From contig NZ_LKAQ01000004.1 of assembly GCF_001874525.1 (NCBI RefSeq), positions 2,075,590 to 2,139,589 of the forward strand: a DNA stretch of 64,000 nt, in the 5' to 3' direction. The notes beneath the pieces were generated by a model, which was not told where the DNA came from, ran no database searches, and saw only the letters and a program-made list of their open reading frames with translations. Source of the stretch: Pseudodesulfovibrio hydrargyri (GTDB taxonomy: Bacteria; Desulfobacterota; Desulfovibrionia; Desulfovibrionales; Desulfovibrionaceae). Positions 42,862 through 50,885 of the stretch are shown in pieces; the first letter of the stretch is position 1, and every line of letters starts with the position of its first letter. The position numbers and the translations under genes were made by a program.

Positions 42862-44433
42862 TCAGCTTCGGGCCTTGTTTCTGGCCGCGTTTTTGCCGGC
42901 GATGGTGCCCATGACCAGCGTTTCTGCGATGGCGCAACTGCCCAGCCGGCTCTCGCCGTGGGTGCCTCCGGTGATTTCACCGGCAGCGTACAGCTTGGGA
43001 ATGGGCTGGCCGGTCCGCATGTGGGTGACCTCGGCCCGGGGGTTGATGTTCACCCCGCCCTGGCAGAAGTGGACCTTGGGCCAGGCGCGCATGGCGTAGT
43101 AGGGCGGCTTGTCGAGGTACAGGGCGCGGTCGAAGCCGAAGATGGGCTTGCCGAATTCCTCGTCCTTGCCGTTGGCCACGAATTGCTTGAAACGGTCCAC
43201 CTGCTCCTGAAGCGGCTTGAGGGGGATGCCGAAGTTGTTCGCCAGGGCTTCGAGGGAGTCGAATTTCCAGGCGACGCCTTCCTTGAGGGCGTATTTGACG
43301 GTGGGCGACTTGACCGTGCCGGGCTCGGAACAGAAGGCCACCGGATAATGGATGGTGCCGTCCGCTTCCTTGCAGTGCTTGAGCTGGGCGTCGGCGCGGG
43401 TCTTGCGGTCGGCGTTTTCATTGACAAAGCGCAGGCCGTCGCGGATGTCGACCATGATGCCGTAGGGGAAGGCCGCCTGCTGGTTGAATTGCGGGGCGTA
43501 GCCGAAGCCGCTTTCGTCCGGGGATGCCCAGGGGCCGAGTTGAAAGGACCCGGTGTTGACCGGGGCCGCGTTGACCTCGAGCAGGGCGTTGAAGGATTCG
43601 GCCGTGGCCCCGCGATGGTTGGTGCAGCCGACGCTTTCGTCCAGGCTCGGATTCTGCGTCTTCCTGAAGGCGATGTCGCTGCCGAACCCGCCGGTGCAGG
43701 CCACGAAGCCCCGGTTCACCTTGTACCGGCGCAGGGTGCCGGAGTTTTCGTCCGGAAAGTAGTAGTCCTCCCGGACGACGATGCCGGCGATGCCGCCGTC
43801 CATGTCCGTCAGGATCTCCTCCAGCTTGCAGCGGTTCTTGAAGATGGCCCCGAGGCTGATGCCGCCCTTCATCAGGGGAATGGTGATGTCGCCGCCGGTG
43901 AAGTGCTCGGTCTGGAAGGTGCGCTGGACCGAGTGGCCGCCGAACTGCAACAGGACGTCCTTCCACTTGACGCCGAATTCCCTGGTCATTTCGAAGGCCT
44001 CGGCCGTGCCCGCGCAGACGACGCGCAGCAGATCGACGTGGTTGGTGCCCCGGCCGCCCTTGAGCATGTCGGCCATCATCAGCTCGACGCTGTCGTTGAT
44101 GCCTTTCTCCTTTTGCAGCGCGGAACCCGCCACGGCCATGGCGCCGCCGTTGATCGCCGAGTTGCCGCCGAATACCGACATCTTTTCGATGACCAGAGTG
44201 GAGGCGCCCTCCCTTCTGGCGGCGATGGCCGCGGCGCAGCCCGCGAAACCGCTGCCGGCGATGATGACGTCGAATTCGCGATCCCATTGGTCGGACGTCG
44301 ACGGCGCGGCTTTCGCCTCGCTCGTTGCAATCTGGGACAACAGGGCCGAACCGGCGGCAAGACCAGCCACCTTCAGCATGTCACGACGGCCCATCGTATC
44401 GGGCTTGCCGTGTTGTTTGATCTTTCTACTCAT
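42862..44433 (-). CDS. Flavocytochrome c-type FAD reductase subunit (periplasmic, substrate unknown), 523 aa
   Basis: A twin-arginine-like signal (GRRDMLKVAGLAAGSALL) is followed by the FAD_binding_2 fold: VIIAGSGFAGCAAAIAARREG, GGNSAINGGAMAVAG, and C-terminal KLYAAGEITGGTHGESRLGS. This family reduces activated double bonds such as fumarate, urocanate, methacrylate or cinnamates. By eye against Shewanella fumarate reductase, the Arg of the RLG motif is kept. The proton-donating Arg region reads AAFPYGIMVD (no Arg), and one active-site His is Phe (KVHFCQGG), so fumarate is unlikely. The haem domain is a separate protein. GGAGGAGG precedes ATG 44433. The gene follows a sigma-54 promoter. Confidence 0.9.
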   Translation of the reverse strand: MSRKIKQHGKPDTMGRRDMLKVAGLAAGSALLSQIATSEAKAAPSTSDQWDREFDVIIAGSGFAGCAAAIAARREGASTLVIEKMSVFGGNSAINGGAMAVAGSALQKEKGINDSVELMMADMLKGGRGTNHVDLLRVVCAGTAEAFEMTREFGVKWKDVLLQFGGHSVQRTFQTEHFTGGDITIPLMKGGISLGAIFKNRCKLEEILTDMDGGIAGIVVREDYYFPDENSGTLRRYKVNRGFVACTGGFGSDIAFRKTQNPSLDESVGCTNHRGATAESFNALLEVNAAPVNTGSFQLGPWASPDESGFGYAPQFNQQAAFPYGIMVDIRDGLRFVNENADRKTRADAQLKHCKEADGTIHYPVAFCSEPGTVKSPTVKYALKEGVAWKFDSLEALANNFGIPLKPLQEQVDRFKQFVANGKDEEFGKPIFGFDRALYLDKPPYYAMRAWPKVHFCQGGVNINPRAEVTHMRTGQPIPKLYAAGEITGGTHGESRLGSCAIAETLVMGTIAGKNAARNKARS

Positions 44434-44498
44434 GACCCTCCTCCGGGTACTGTGATGGGTTAAAAAACACTTGCGTCACACTCAAATGTTTCCAAAAA

Positions 44499-44513
44499 GC
44501 AACGAGTGTGCCA
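44499..44513 (-). promoter_or_regulatory. Sigma-54 (-24/-12) promoter of the flavocytochrome operon
   Basis: On the minus strand TGGCACA-CTCG-TTGC matches the RpoN consensus at all key positions and spacing. Expected transcription start near 44487, leader about 54 bases. Confidence 0.88.
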
Positions 44514-44554
44514 TTTTGTAATAAACTGTAATTATAAGATAAATTTATATTCCG

Positions 44555-44612
44555 GCAATCGGATTGCGAGGGGCGGCAGTTGATTTGCGAAATATCGCAG
44601 TTGACTTGCGAA
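44555..44612. repeat. Three tandem 16-bp elements at 21-bp intervals (upstream activator sites)
   Basis: GCAGTTGATTTGCGAA (44576-44591) and GCAGTTGACTTGCGAA (44597-44612) differ at one base. A weaker copy, GCAATCGGATTGCGAG, lies exactly 21 bp earlier (44555-44570). The copies fall on the same face of the helix, 42-100 bp upstream of the sigma-54 promoter. TGCGA-AATA-TCGCA forms a palindrome between copies two and three. An inverted TTCGCAA occurs at 44644. Confidence 0.8.
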
Positions 44613-44663
44613 GTCACACAGTCAAAGAATACCAACGAAGTTGTTCGCAAATGGTTATGTGCA

Positions 44664-46259
44664 ATGAAATATCAAATAGCAGATGAAATGAGCGACAGAC
44701 TTTTCGAGAACATAGTCGACAAGGTGTGTTCGACCTTGGATTTGCAGCTGGCCATTACCCATCTGCAAAAGCTACTGGAAGCGCGGACCGATATCGAGGG
44801 CGTGTTCATCGGGCATCATGCGCCCGAGGAGAAGCAGGTCTACAGCCTGGTCTACGCGGGCAAATCCCATAGTGAGGAATGCCGCCAAAAACAACCCGTC
44901 CAGGACGCGCTGCACAACTACCTCCTGTCCAACAGGCGCAAGGAACTGAATATCGTCAACCGGCTCAACGAGTTCCCCGCCATGGCCATCACGCTTCCAT
45001 CCTGCATTCCCACGAGCCATTCCCTCTACGAATGCCGCGTCCGGCTGGACGGAAGGCACATCGGGATGCTGGCCTTCCACACGCCCGGCCCGCACCTGTC
45101 CGACGCGACGCTCGACCTGCTCATGAAGATACGGGGCCCCATCGCCCTGAGCCTGGCCAACAAGCTGTCCGCACTGCGGGTGTGGTCCCACGATGAGCTC
45201 GGGGATTCCGCCGTGGCCCCTGAAAGCGGAGGCCACTTTGTCTGTCCCTCCAGTGCCATGCGGATGGTGTACAGGCTGTTGAGCGCCGTAGCGCCGACGG
45301 GTAACACCGTCCTGCTGACCGGAGAAACGGGTGTCGGGAAGGATGCGCTGGCACGACGTCTGCACGATCTCTCCCCCCGCAGGGCCGCCGGATTCGTCCA
45401 CGTCAATTGCGGGAGCCTGCCGGAGTCATTGATCGAGTCCGAGCTTTTCGGCCATCAGAAAGGGGCCTTTACCGGCGCCGGCTCCGACCGTATCGGCCTC
45501 TTTGAGCAGGCGAACGGCGGCACCGTGTTCCTGGACGAGATCGGGGAGCTTCCCCCGGCCATGCAGACGCGCCTGTTGCAGGTGTTGCAGAACAAGACCA
45601 TACGGCGGGTGGGCGGAAGCCGCGATGTGCCCCTCGATTTCCGGGTGGTGGCCGCCACCAACAACGACCTGGAGGCCATGTGCCGGGACGGCCGGTTCCG
45701 CCGGGATCTCTATTTCCGGCTCAACTGCATCAGGGTGGAGGTGCCGCCCTTGCGGCATAGAAGGGAAGACATCCCCGTGCTCGCCGAATACTTTGTCCGG
45801 AAAAAGGCACAGGAATATGGGTGGTCGGCCGCCCCGCCGATTGGATCGGACATGGACCGCCTGGTCCGCTACGACTGGCCGGGGAATGTGCGGGAACTGG
45901 AGAACTGTCTGGACCGCTCCCTGATCCTGAGTTGCGGCGCCCCTTTTCGCGTTCATCTGGACCCGCATTTCGCCGCCGATCGCGGACACGGCGCCTCCCG
46001 CGCGCACGTCCAGGACTCCTCCATGGCCGGGGAGGGGGATGCCTCCGGGCTCTCCCAGGGCGTGCCGACACTGGATGAATGTGTTCGAGACCACATGCTG
46101 GACGCCCTCCGCCGCTCCGGCGGCCGTATTCACGGAAAGGGAGGCGCGGCCGAACTCCTGGATGTGAATCCGAGCACCCTCCGTAGTCGACTGAAAAAAA
46201 TGAATATTCCTTTCGGTAGGCAATTGCCTGGCGGCTTCGGCGGCCTTGCATCGGACTAA
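44664..46259 (+). CDS. Sigma-54-dependent transcriptional activator with GAF-like sensor domain, 531 aa
   Basis: An N-terminal GAF-like ligand or redox-sensing domain (about residues 10-170) precedes an AAA+ domain with Walker A GETGVGKD, the sigma-54 loop GAFTGA, Walker B GTVFLDEIGELP and the arginine-finger region FRRDLYFRLN. A Fis-type helix-turn-helix ends the protein (GGAAELLDVNPSTLRSRLKKM). There is no receiver, so it is controlled by a ligand rather than by phosphorylation. It is divergent from the flavocytochrome operon whose RpoN promoter and 21-bp-phased repeats lie in between, making it the probable activator of that operon. The start is uncertain: ATG 44664 lacks a Shine-Dalgarno, but codons further upstream would overlap the repeat array. 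Confidence 0.9.
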   Translation: MKYQIADEMSDRLFENIVDKVCSTLDLQLAITHLQKLLEARTDIEGVFIGHHAPEEKQVYSLVYAGKSHSEECRQKQPVQDALHNYLLSNRRKELNIVNRLNEFPAMAITLPSCIPTSHSLYECRVRLDGRHIGMLAFHTPGPHLSDATLDLLMKIRGPIALSLANKLSALRVWSHDELGDSAVAPESGGHFVCPSSAMRMVYRLLSAVAPTGNTVLLTGETGVGKDALARRLHDLSPRRAAGFVHVNCGSLPESLIESELFGHQKGAFTGAGSDRIGLFEQANGGTVFLDEIGELPPAMQTRLLQVLQNKTIRRVGGSRDVPLDFRVVAATNNDLEAMCRDGRFRRDLYFRLNCIRVEVPPLRHRREDIPVLAEYFVRKKAQEYGWSAAPPIGSDMDRLVRYDWPGNVRELENCLDRSLILSCGAPFRVHLDPHFAADRGHGASRAHVQDSSMAGEGDASGLSQGVPTLDECVRDHMLDALRRSGGRIHGKGGAAELLDVNPSTLRSRLKKMNIPFGRQLPGGFGGLASD

Positions 46260-46919
46260 GGTCCGGTCGACCCGATCCTCTCGCCCACCATCCGCCGACC
46301 TCACCCGGGCGAGAGCCCCGGTGATCCCCGCCCCCCCGACTCCCCCTATCCAGTTCCTCCGCGTGTTCCCGCGAGGCTGTTCGAGACGAGCGGAACGGAG
46401 CAAATCCACCGAGTGTCCTTTCTACGGCACTCATGGAAGCGAAGTTCCTTTCCTTTCGGCTTTGCCGCTAACTACCTTGGCTTGGGAGGTTTTCTACCAG
46501 CCTTTTTGCCTGTTGCGGGCAGCGGAGGGACCGAGGAAGGGGAGCAGCAGTGTCTCGGCCATGCCGATAGCGTTGCGTAATGCAAATCGTGCTCTTGATG
46601 GCGGTATCAGCTGGTGGATAAATTTGCTAATTTTGTTAAAAATAGTATTTGATTGCTTTGTAATTTAGTCTGGTTTAACAAAATAGACGAAAATTTGCTG
46701 TAATTGTGCCTTGGCGTATTGACAGGTGAAGAGTTCGAGGGCTAAATGGGTTTAGCCAGACTAAATTAATTAAGTGAAGCTTGGCTCGGCAGCCGCCGCC
46801 TGGCCGCGCGATGAGCCGACAGGCGTCACTCCCTTCTCGGGCGTTTACGGGCGATCGCCGAATCCCGCTTGATCGAGCCTCCGCCGAGCCAATCACCGAA
46901 TATACAGGGATGAGACAGA
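46260..46919. promoter_or_regulatory. Long intergenic region upstream of the purine-catabolism island
   Basis: I see no gene in these 660 bases; the frame spanning 46246-46668 lacks protein-like composition. An AT-rich segment (46610-46775) contains a 12-bp inverted repeat AATTTAGTCTGG (46662-46673) / CCAGACTAAATT (46756-46767) and the palindrome GGCTAAA-TGGG-TTTAGCC (46740-46757). A perfect -35 hexamer TTGACA lies at 46719-46724, and a poor -10 (CTAAAT, 17-bp spacing) overlaps the palindrome. GGCGATCGCC (46850-46859) is a further perfect palindrome. This is probably the promoter/operator of the island, with a leader of about 170 bases. Confidence 0.5.
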
Positions 46920-48113
46920 GTGAAAATACAGTGTTTGAAGAATGTGAAGCGGGACGTCTCCTCCTACGAGCCTAGGCTCATCGACGCCGGTCTTTTTGAG
47001 GAGGTCCAGGCGTTCCATGGCTCCATCGCGGGGTACCGAAAGAGCGCGCTGCATTCGCTCGTTTCGCTTGCCGGGTTCATGGGCGCGGGCTCCCTTTGGG
47101 TGAAGGACGAGTCCAGCCGCTTCGGCCTGAACTCCTTCAAGGCGCTGGGCGCCTCGTACGCCATCGGCAAGGCGCTGGCCCGGGAGTTGGGCGAACCGCT
47201 TTCCGCTCTTCCCTTCCCAGTGCTCAGGGAGCGCGTCCGCGAGCGGCTGCCGCATCTGAAGCTGCTGGCGGCCACCGACGGCAACCACGGCCGAGGCGTG
47301 GCCTGGATGGGCCGCCAGCTCGGGCTTCCGGTTTCCGTGTGGATGCCGAAAGGTACGACCGCGGCGCGGCTCGAACACATCAGAAGGGAAGGGGCCGAAG
47401 CCACGGTCACGGACCTGAACTACGACGAGACCGTCCGCCTTGTGGCGCGCAAGGGGGCCGAGAAGAACTGCCTGGTCATCCAGGATACCGCCTGGGAAGG
47501 CTACGAGGACGTGCCCCGCTGGATCATGCAGGGCTATTCGATCATCGCCCGGGAACTCTTCGACGACCTGGGGGAGGCCGTCCCCACCCATGTCTTCATC
47601 CAGGCGGGCGTGGGCGCTTTCGCGGGCACCATCGCCGAATCCCTGTACGCGCTCTACAAGGACCGATGCCCCAAGGTCGTCATCGTCGAGGCCGAAGCGG
47701 CCGACTGCTTTTACCAGAGCGCCCTCAAGGGCGAGGATGTGACCAAGACCGGGGATCTGACCACAATCATGGCCGGGCTCGCCTGCGGTGAGCAGAATCC
47801 CCTGGCCAACAAGATTCTCAAGCAACTGGCCTTCGGGTTCATCAGCGCCCCGGAGTGGGCCTCGGCCAATGGAATGCGTATCCTGGCCAACCCGCTCCCG
47901 GGCGATGCCCCGGTGGTCAGCGGCGAGTCGGGCGCCGTGGGCGCCGGGGTCCTGGAACGGATCATGCGCAATCCGGAGTACGCGGACTGCAAGGCGCTGC
48001 TGGAGCTGGACCAAGACTCCAAGGTCCTGGTCTTCAGCACCGAGGGCGACACCGACCCCGGCGTGTACCGGGACGTGGTCTGGTTCGGCAAATACAACGA
48101 GCCCATGGCCTAG
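46920..48113 (+). CDS. ygeX: 2,3-Diaminopropionate ammonia-lyase (YgeX-like), 397 aa
   Basis: PLP-dependent fold-type II enzyme that splits 2,3-diaminopropionate into pyruvate and two ammonia. The PLP lysine is K74 in RFGLNSFKALGASYA. The cofactor-binding loops ATDGNHGRGVAWMGRQLG and QAGVGAFAGT and the active-site Asp/Glu region WVKDES are present. The length equals E. coli YgeX (398 aa). In E. coli the gene belongs to the purine-catabolism cluster, where diaminopropionate is formed from the ring atoms of the degraded purine. Here it is the first gene of the island. The start is GTG 46920 with AGGGA nine bases upstream. Confidence 0.93.
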   Translation: MKIQCLKNVKRDVSSYEPRLIDAGLFEEVQAFHGSIAGYRKSALHSLVSLAGFMGAGSLWVKDESSRFGLNSFKALGASYAIGKALARELGEPLSALPFPVLRERVRERLPHLKLLAATDGNHGRGVAWMGRQLGLPVSVWMPKGTTAARLEHIRREGAEATVTDLNYDETVRLVARKGAEKNCLVIQDTAWEGYEDVPRWIMQGYSIIARELFDDLGEAVPTHVFIQAGVGAFAGTIAESLYALYKDRCPKVVIVEAEAADCFYQSALKGEDVTKTGDLTTIMAGLACGEQNPLANKILKQLAFGFISAPEWASANGMRILANPLPGDAPVVSGESGAVGAGVLERIMRNPEYADCKALLELDQDSKVLVFSTEGDTDPGVYRDVVWFGKYNEPMA

Positions 48114-48208
48114 GCGGGCGACGTGCGGCAAAGCGTGACAGTCGAAATTCGCGGGCGGCTCATCCTGCTCAAAAGCCATTCCGGCGGGAAAGGCGAGGGG
48201 GCCGGATC

Positions 48209-49546
48209 GTGAGCGCCATGGATCTCTCCATCGTCAACGGCTCCGTCTACAGGGAAGGGCGCTTCGAGCGGACCAACGTCCATATAAAGGACGGGGTCAT
48301 CGCGGCCATTGCCGGGGATCTCCCGGAGGTCGAGTCCACCTTCGACGCGGCCGGGAAATGGGTCCTGCCCGGGCTGATCGATCCCCACGTCCATTTCAAC
48401 CTGCGGGTGGGCGGCACGGTTTCGCGCGACGATTTCCGGACCGGCTCCATGTTGGCGGCCCTGGGCGGCGTGACCACAATCATCGATTTTCTGGACCCGG
48501 CGGACACCCTGGCCGGGATGCGGAACGCCTTCGAGGAAAGGAAGCGGGACGCGGCGGGTTGTCTCGTGGACTACGGCTTCCACCCGACCATCATGGGCTA
48601 CAGGGACAACCTGCGGGAACTGGCCGACTTCGTGGTCTCCCAGGGCATGCCCTCGATCAAGCTGTTCACCACCTACGCCTCCACCAACCGGCGCACGGGC
48701 GACCGGCTCATCGCCGCCCTGTGCAAGGAGTCGGAGCGGGCGGGCTTTACCGTCCTGGTCCACGCCGAGAACGACGGTTTGGTTGACGAATCCACGGGTG
48801 CGCCGTTTTCCCAGCACGGCAGGCGGCGGCCGCCCCTGTCCGAGATCAGCGAGGTCGTCAAGCTGGCCCAGATCTGCGAGTATTCCGGCGGGTACTGCTA
48901 CATCGTGCACACCAACTGCGGCACCACCGTGGCGAAGCTCAAGCAAGGGTTCGCCGAGCTGTTGCGGGAGGGCCGCTTTGCCATCGAGAGCTGTCCGCAC
49001 TATTTTCTGTTCGACGATTCCCGCTACGCGGACCGACTGGGCTACCGCTACGTGATGACCCCGCCCCTGCGCCCGGCGGGCGAGAGGGAAAGGCTGGCCT
49101 CGCTCTTCGACGACGTGGACGTCATTGCCACGGACCACTGCCCGTATCCCGAAGAGGCCAAGGATCACGCCTGCCTGGACGACATCCCCAACGGCATCGA
49201 AGGGATTCCGTACACGCTGCCCGCCCTTTTCCCCCTGTTCGGGGAGCGGGTGATCGCCAAGATGACCCACGAGAGCGCCCGTCTGCACGGGCTGTATCCC
49301 CGAAAAGGGGTCCTGCGCGAGGGCAGCGACGGCGACGTGGTCATCTTCGATCCCGCCAGGTCCTATGTCTTTGACGGGAACATGCCCTGGCATCGCGCGT
49401 TGGGCCGGGACGGTTCCGTTTCCCCCTATGACGGGGTGCGGGCCCAGGGAGAGGTCGTCGCGACCTTCGTGCGCGGCCGGGCGGTCATGCGGGACGGCGA
49501 GGTCCTGGACCATCAGGGAACATTCATACCAAGGGGACGCCGATGA
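48209..49546 (+). CDS. hyuA: Hydantoinase/dihydropyrimidinase-family cyclic amidohydrolase (HyuA/YgeZ-like), 445 aa
   Basis: Binuclear metal amidohydrolase: the first metal motif is DPHVHF, the carboxylated Lys is in PSIKLFTTYAS, further His ligands are in VLVHAEND and IVHTNCG, and the catalytic Asp is in ATDHCPYPEE. It opens a hydantoin- or dihydropyrimidine-like ring produced during purine breakdown, giving a ureido acid. The length is close to E. coli HyuA (about 461 aa). The start is taken as GTG 48209 (GAGGGGG seven bases upstream); ATG 48218 has no binding site at normal spacing. It overlaps ssnA by four bases (ATGA). A 95-bp gap separates it from ygeX. Confidence 0.9.
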   Translation: MSAMDLSIVNGSVYREGRFERTNVHIKDGVIAAIAGDLPEVESTFDAAGKWVLPGLIDPHVHFNLRVGGTVSRDDFRTGSMLAALGGVTTIIDFLDPADTLAGMRNAFEERKRDAAGCLVDYGFHPTIMGYRDNLRELADFVVSQGMPSIKLFTTYASTNRRTGDRLIAALCKESERAGFTVLVHAENDGLVDESTGAPFSQHGRRRPPLSEISEVVKLAQICEYSGGYCYIVHTNCGTTVAKLKQGFAELLREGRFAIESCPHYFLFDDSRYADRLGYRYVMTPPLRPAGERERLASLFDDVDVIATDHCPYPEEAKDHACLDDIPNGIEGIPYTLPALFPLFGERVIAKMTHESARLHGLYPRKGVLREGSDGDVVIFDPARSYVFDGNMPWHRALGRDGSVSPYDGVRAQGEVVATFVRGRAVMRDGEVLDHQGTFIPRGRR

Positions 49547-50874
49547 AAAATCTCGTCATCAACGTTTCGACGTACGACTTTCAGACCTATGCGGCGGATC
49601 GGTTCGTGCTCTTCGAAGAGGCCATCCTGGCCGTGGGACCCATGGCCGAGCTGGACGCCACGTTGGCCGGGCTGGGCGTGACCAGGGACGACTGCGCCGT
49701 GACCGACGGCAAGGGTGGGATTTTGCTTCCCGGCCTGGTGGCGGGGCACACGCACCTGTACTCCACCTTTGCCCGGGGCTGGCTGACCCCCTTTGATCCC
49801 GCCTCGTTCCAGGACGTGCTCGATCAGTTGTGGTGGAAGCTGGACCGCGCGCTGGGCCGCGAAGAGGTCTACCTGAGCGGCCTGGCCGGTGCCGGGGAAT
49901 TTCTGAAGAACGGCGTGACCACGATCATCGACCACCACGCCAGCGGCCGGACGATCAAGGGCAGCCTCGACGCCCTCAAGCAGGGCGTGGTCGACGAGGG
50001 CGGCCTGCGGGCGCTGTTCTGCTTCGAGACCAGCGACCGTTTCGACGTGGACGAGTGCATCGAGGAGAACGTCTCCTTTCACGAAGCCCGGCGGTCCGAC
50101 GGCCAGGGACGCTGCGGGGGCATGTTCGGCATGCACGCCTCGTCCAGCCTGTCCGACGACTCCCTGAAAAAGATCAGTGAGGCCTCCGGGGACATGCCCG
50201 TGCACGTCCATGTGGCCGAGAGCCGGGAAGACGTGGACCGGACCCGCGAGCGTTGCGGGAAGTCCATTGTCGAGCGTTTCGACGGCTTCGGGCTGCTGCG
50301 GGAAAAGAGCCTCATCGCCCACGGCGTGCACATGGAGGACGACGCGTTCGCGCTGCTCGCCGAGCGGGGGTGCTCCATGGTCTTCAACCCCACTTCGAAC
50401 ATGAACAACGGGGTCGGCCTGCCGCCCTTGGCCAAGGCCGTGGACAACGGCGTTCCCTGGCTGGTCGGCAACGACGGCCTGGGATTCAACATGAACCGGG
50501 ATTACCAGAACCTGCTGTTCACCCACCAGCTCGCGCACGGGCCGGGCAGCTTCGACTGGGGCTGGCTCTTGGGGAGCATTACGAGGGGATACGGCTACGT
50601 GAACGATCTGCTGGGATGCCGGATCGGCCGTATTCAGGAAGGGTACGACGCGGACTTTTTCGTGGTTCCGTATGCCTCCATCACCCCCGTGAACCAGGAT
50701 AATATTTTCGGGCATTTCTTTTTCGGCCTCCTGGACAACCTGTCGCCGTCGTTCCTGTGGACCGGCGGGCGGCTGCGTATCCGGGACGGCGCGTTGGCCG
50801 ATGAGGCCGTCTACAGGCGCGGCGAGGCGCGCCGGGTCGCCGAACGGCTGTGGCGGGACATTTTGAAGGGGTAA
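49543..50874 (+). CDS. ssnA: SsnA-like amidohydrolase/aminohydrolase, 443 aa
   Basis: Amidohydrolase-superfamily protein of the SsnA/TrzN-AtzA subgroup: metal ligands in GHTHLYS, HVHVAESRED, IAHGVHM and the catalytic Asp in VGNDGLGFN. The length matches E. coli SsnA (442 aa), which sits beside ygfK, ygfM and xdhD and has been assigned a hydrolytic ring-opening step in anaerobic purine degradation. The start overlaps the preceding hyuA stop, so the two ring-opening hydrolases are translationally coupled. Which of the two acts first cannot be decided from sequence. Confidence 0.92.
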   Translation: MKNLVINVSTYDFQTYAADRFVLFEEAILAVGPMAELDATLAGLGVTRDDCAVTDGKGGILLPGLVAGHTHLYSTFARGWLTPFDPASFQDVLDQLWWKLDRALGREEVYLSGLAGAGEFLKNGVTTIIDHHASGRTIKGSLDALKQGVVDEGGLRALFCFETSDRFDVDECIEENVSFHEARRSDGQGRCGGMFGMHASSSLSDDSLKKISEASGDMPVHVHVAESREDVDRTRERCGKSIVERFDGFGLLREKSLIAHGVHMEDDAFALLAERGCSMVFNPTSNMNNGVGLPPLAKAVDNGVPWLVGNDGLGFNMNRDYQNLLFTHQLAHGPGSFDWGWLLGSITRGYGYVNDLLGCRIGRIQEGYDADFFVVPYASITPVNQDNIFGHFFFGLLDNLSPSFLWTGGRLRIRDGALADEAVYRRGEARRVAERLWRDILKG

Positions 50875-50885
50875 AGGAGCATAGC

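Noticed and set aside
44580..44663. Extending the sigma-54 activator to a TTG at 44580
   Set aside because: The extension would be encoded by the 21-bp-phased operator repeats and has no Shine-Dalgarno.
46246..46668. 140-codon frame after the sigma-54 activator gene
   Set aside because: No ribosome binding site, biased Arg/Pro/Ser composition and no motif; treated as non-coding.
46782..46796. TGGCTCGGCAGCCGC upstream of ygeX as a -24/-12 promoter
   Set aside because: Only the invariant GG and GC fit; the rest deviates, and no activator-type repeats like those at 44555-44612 are nearby.
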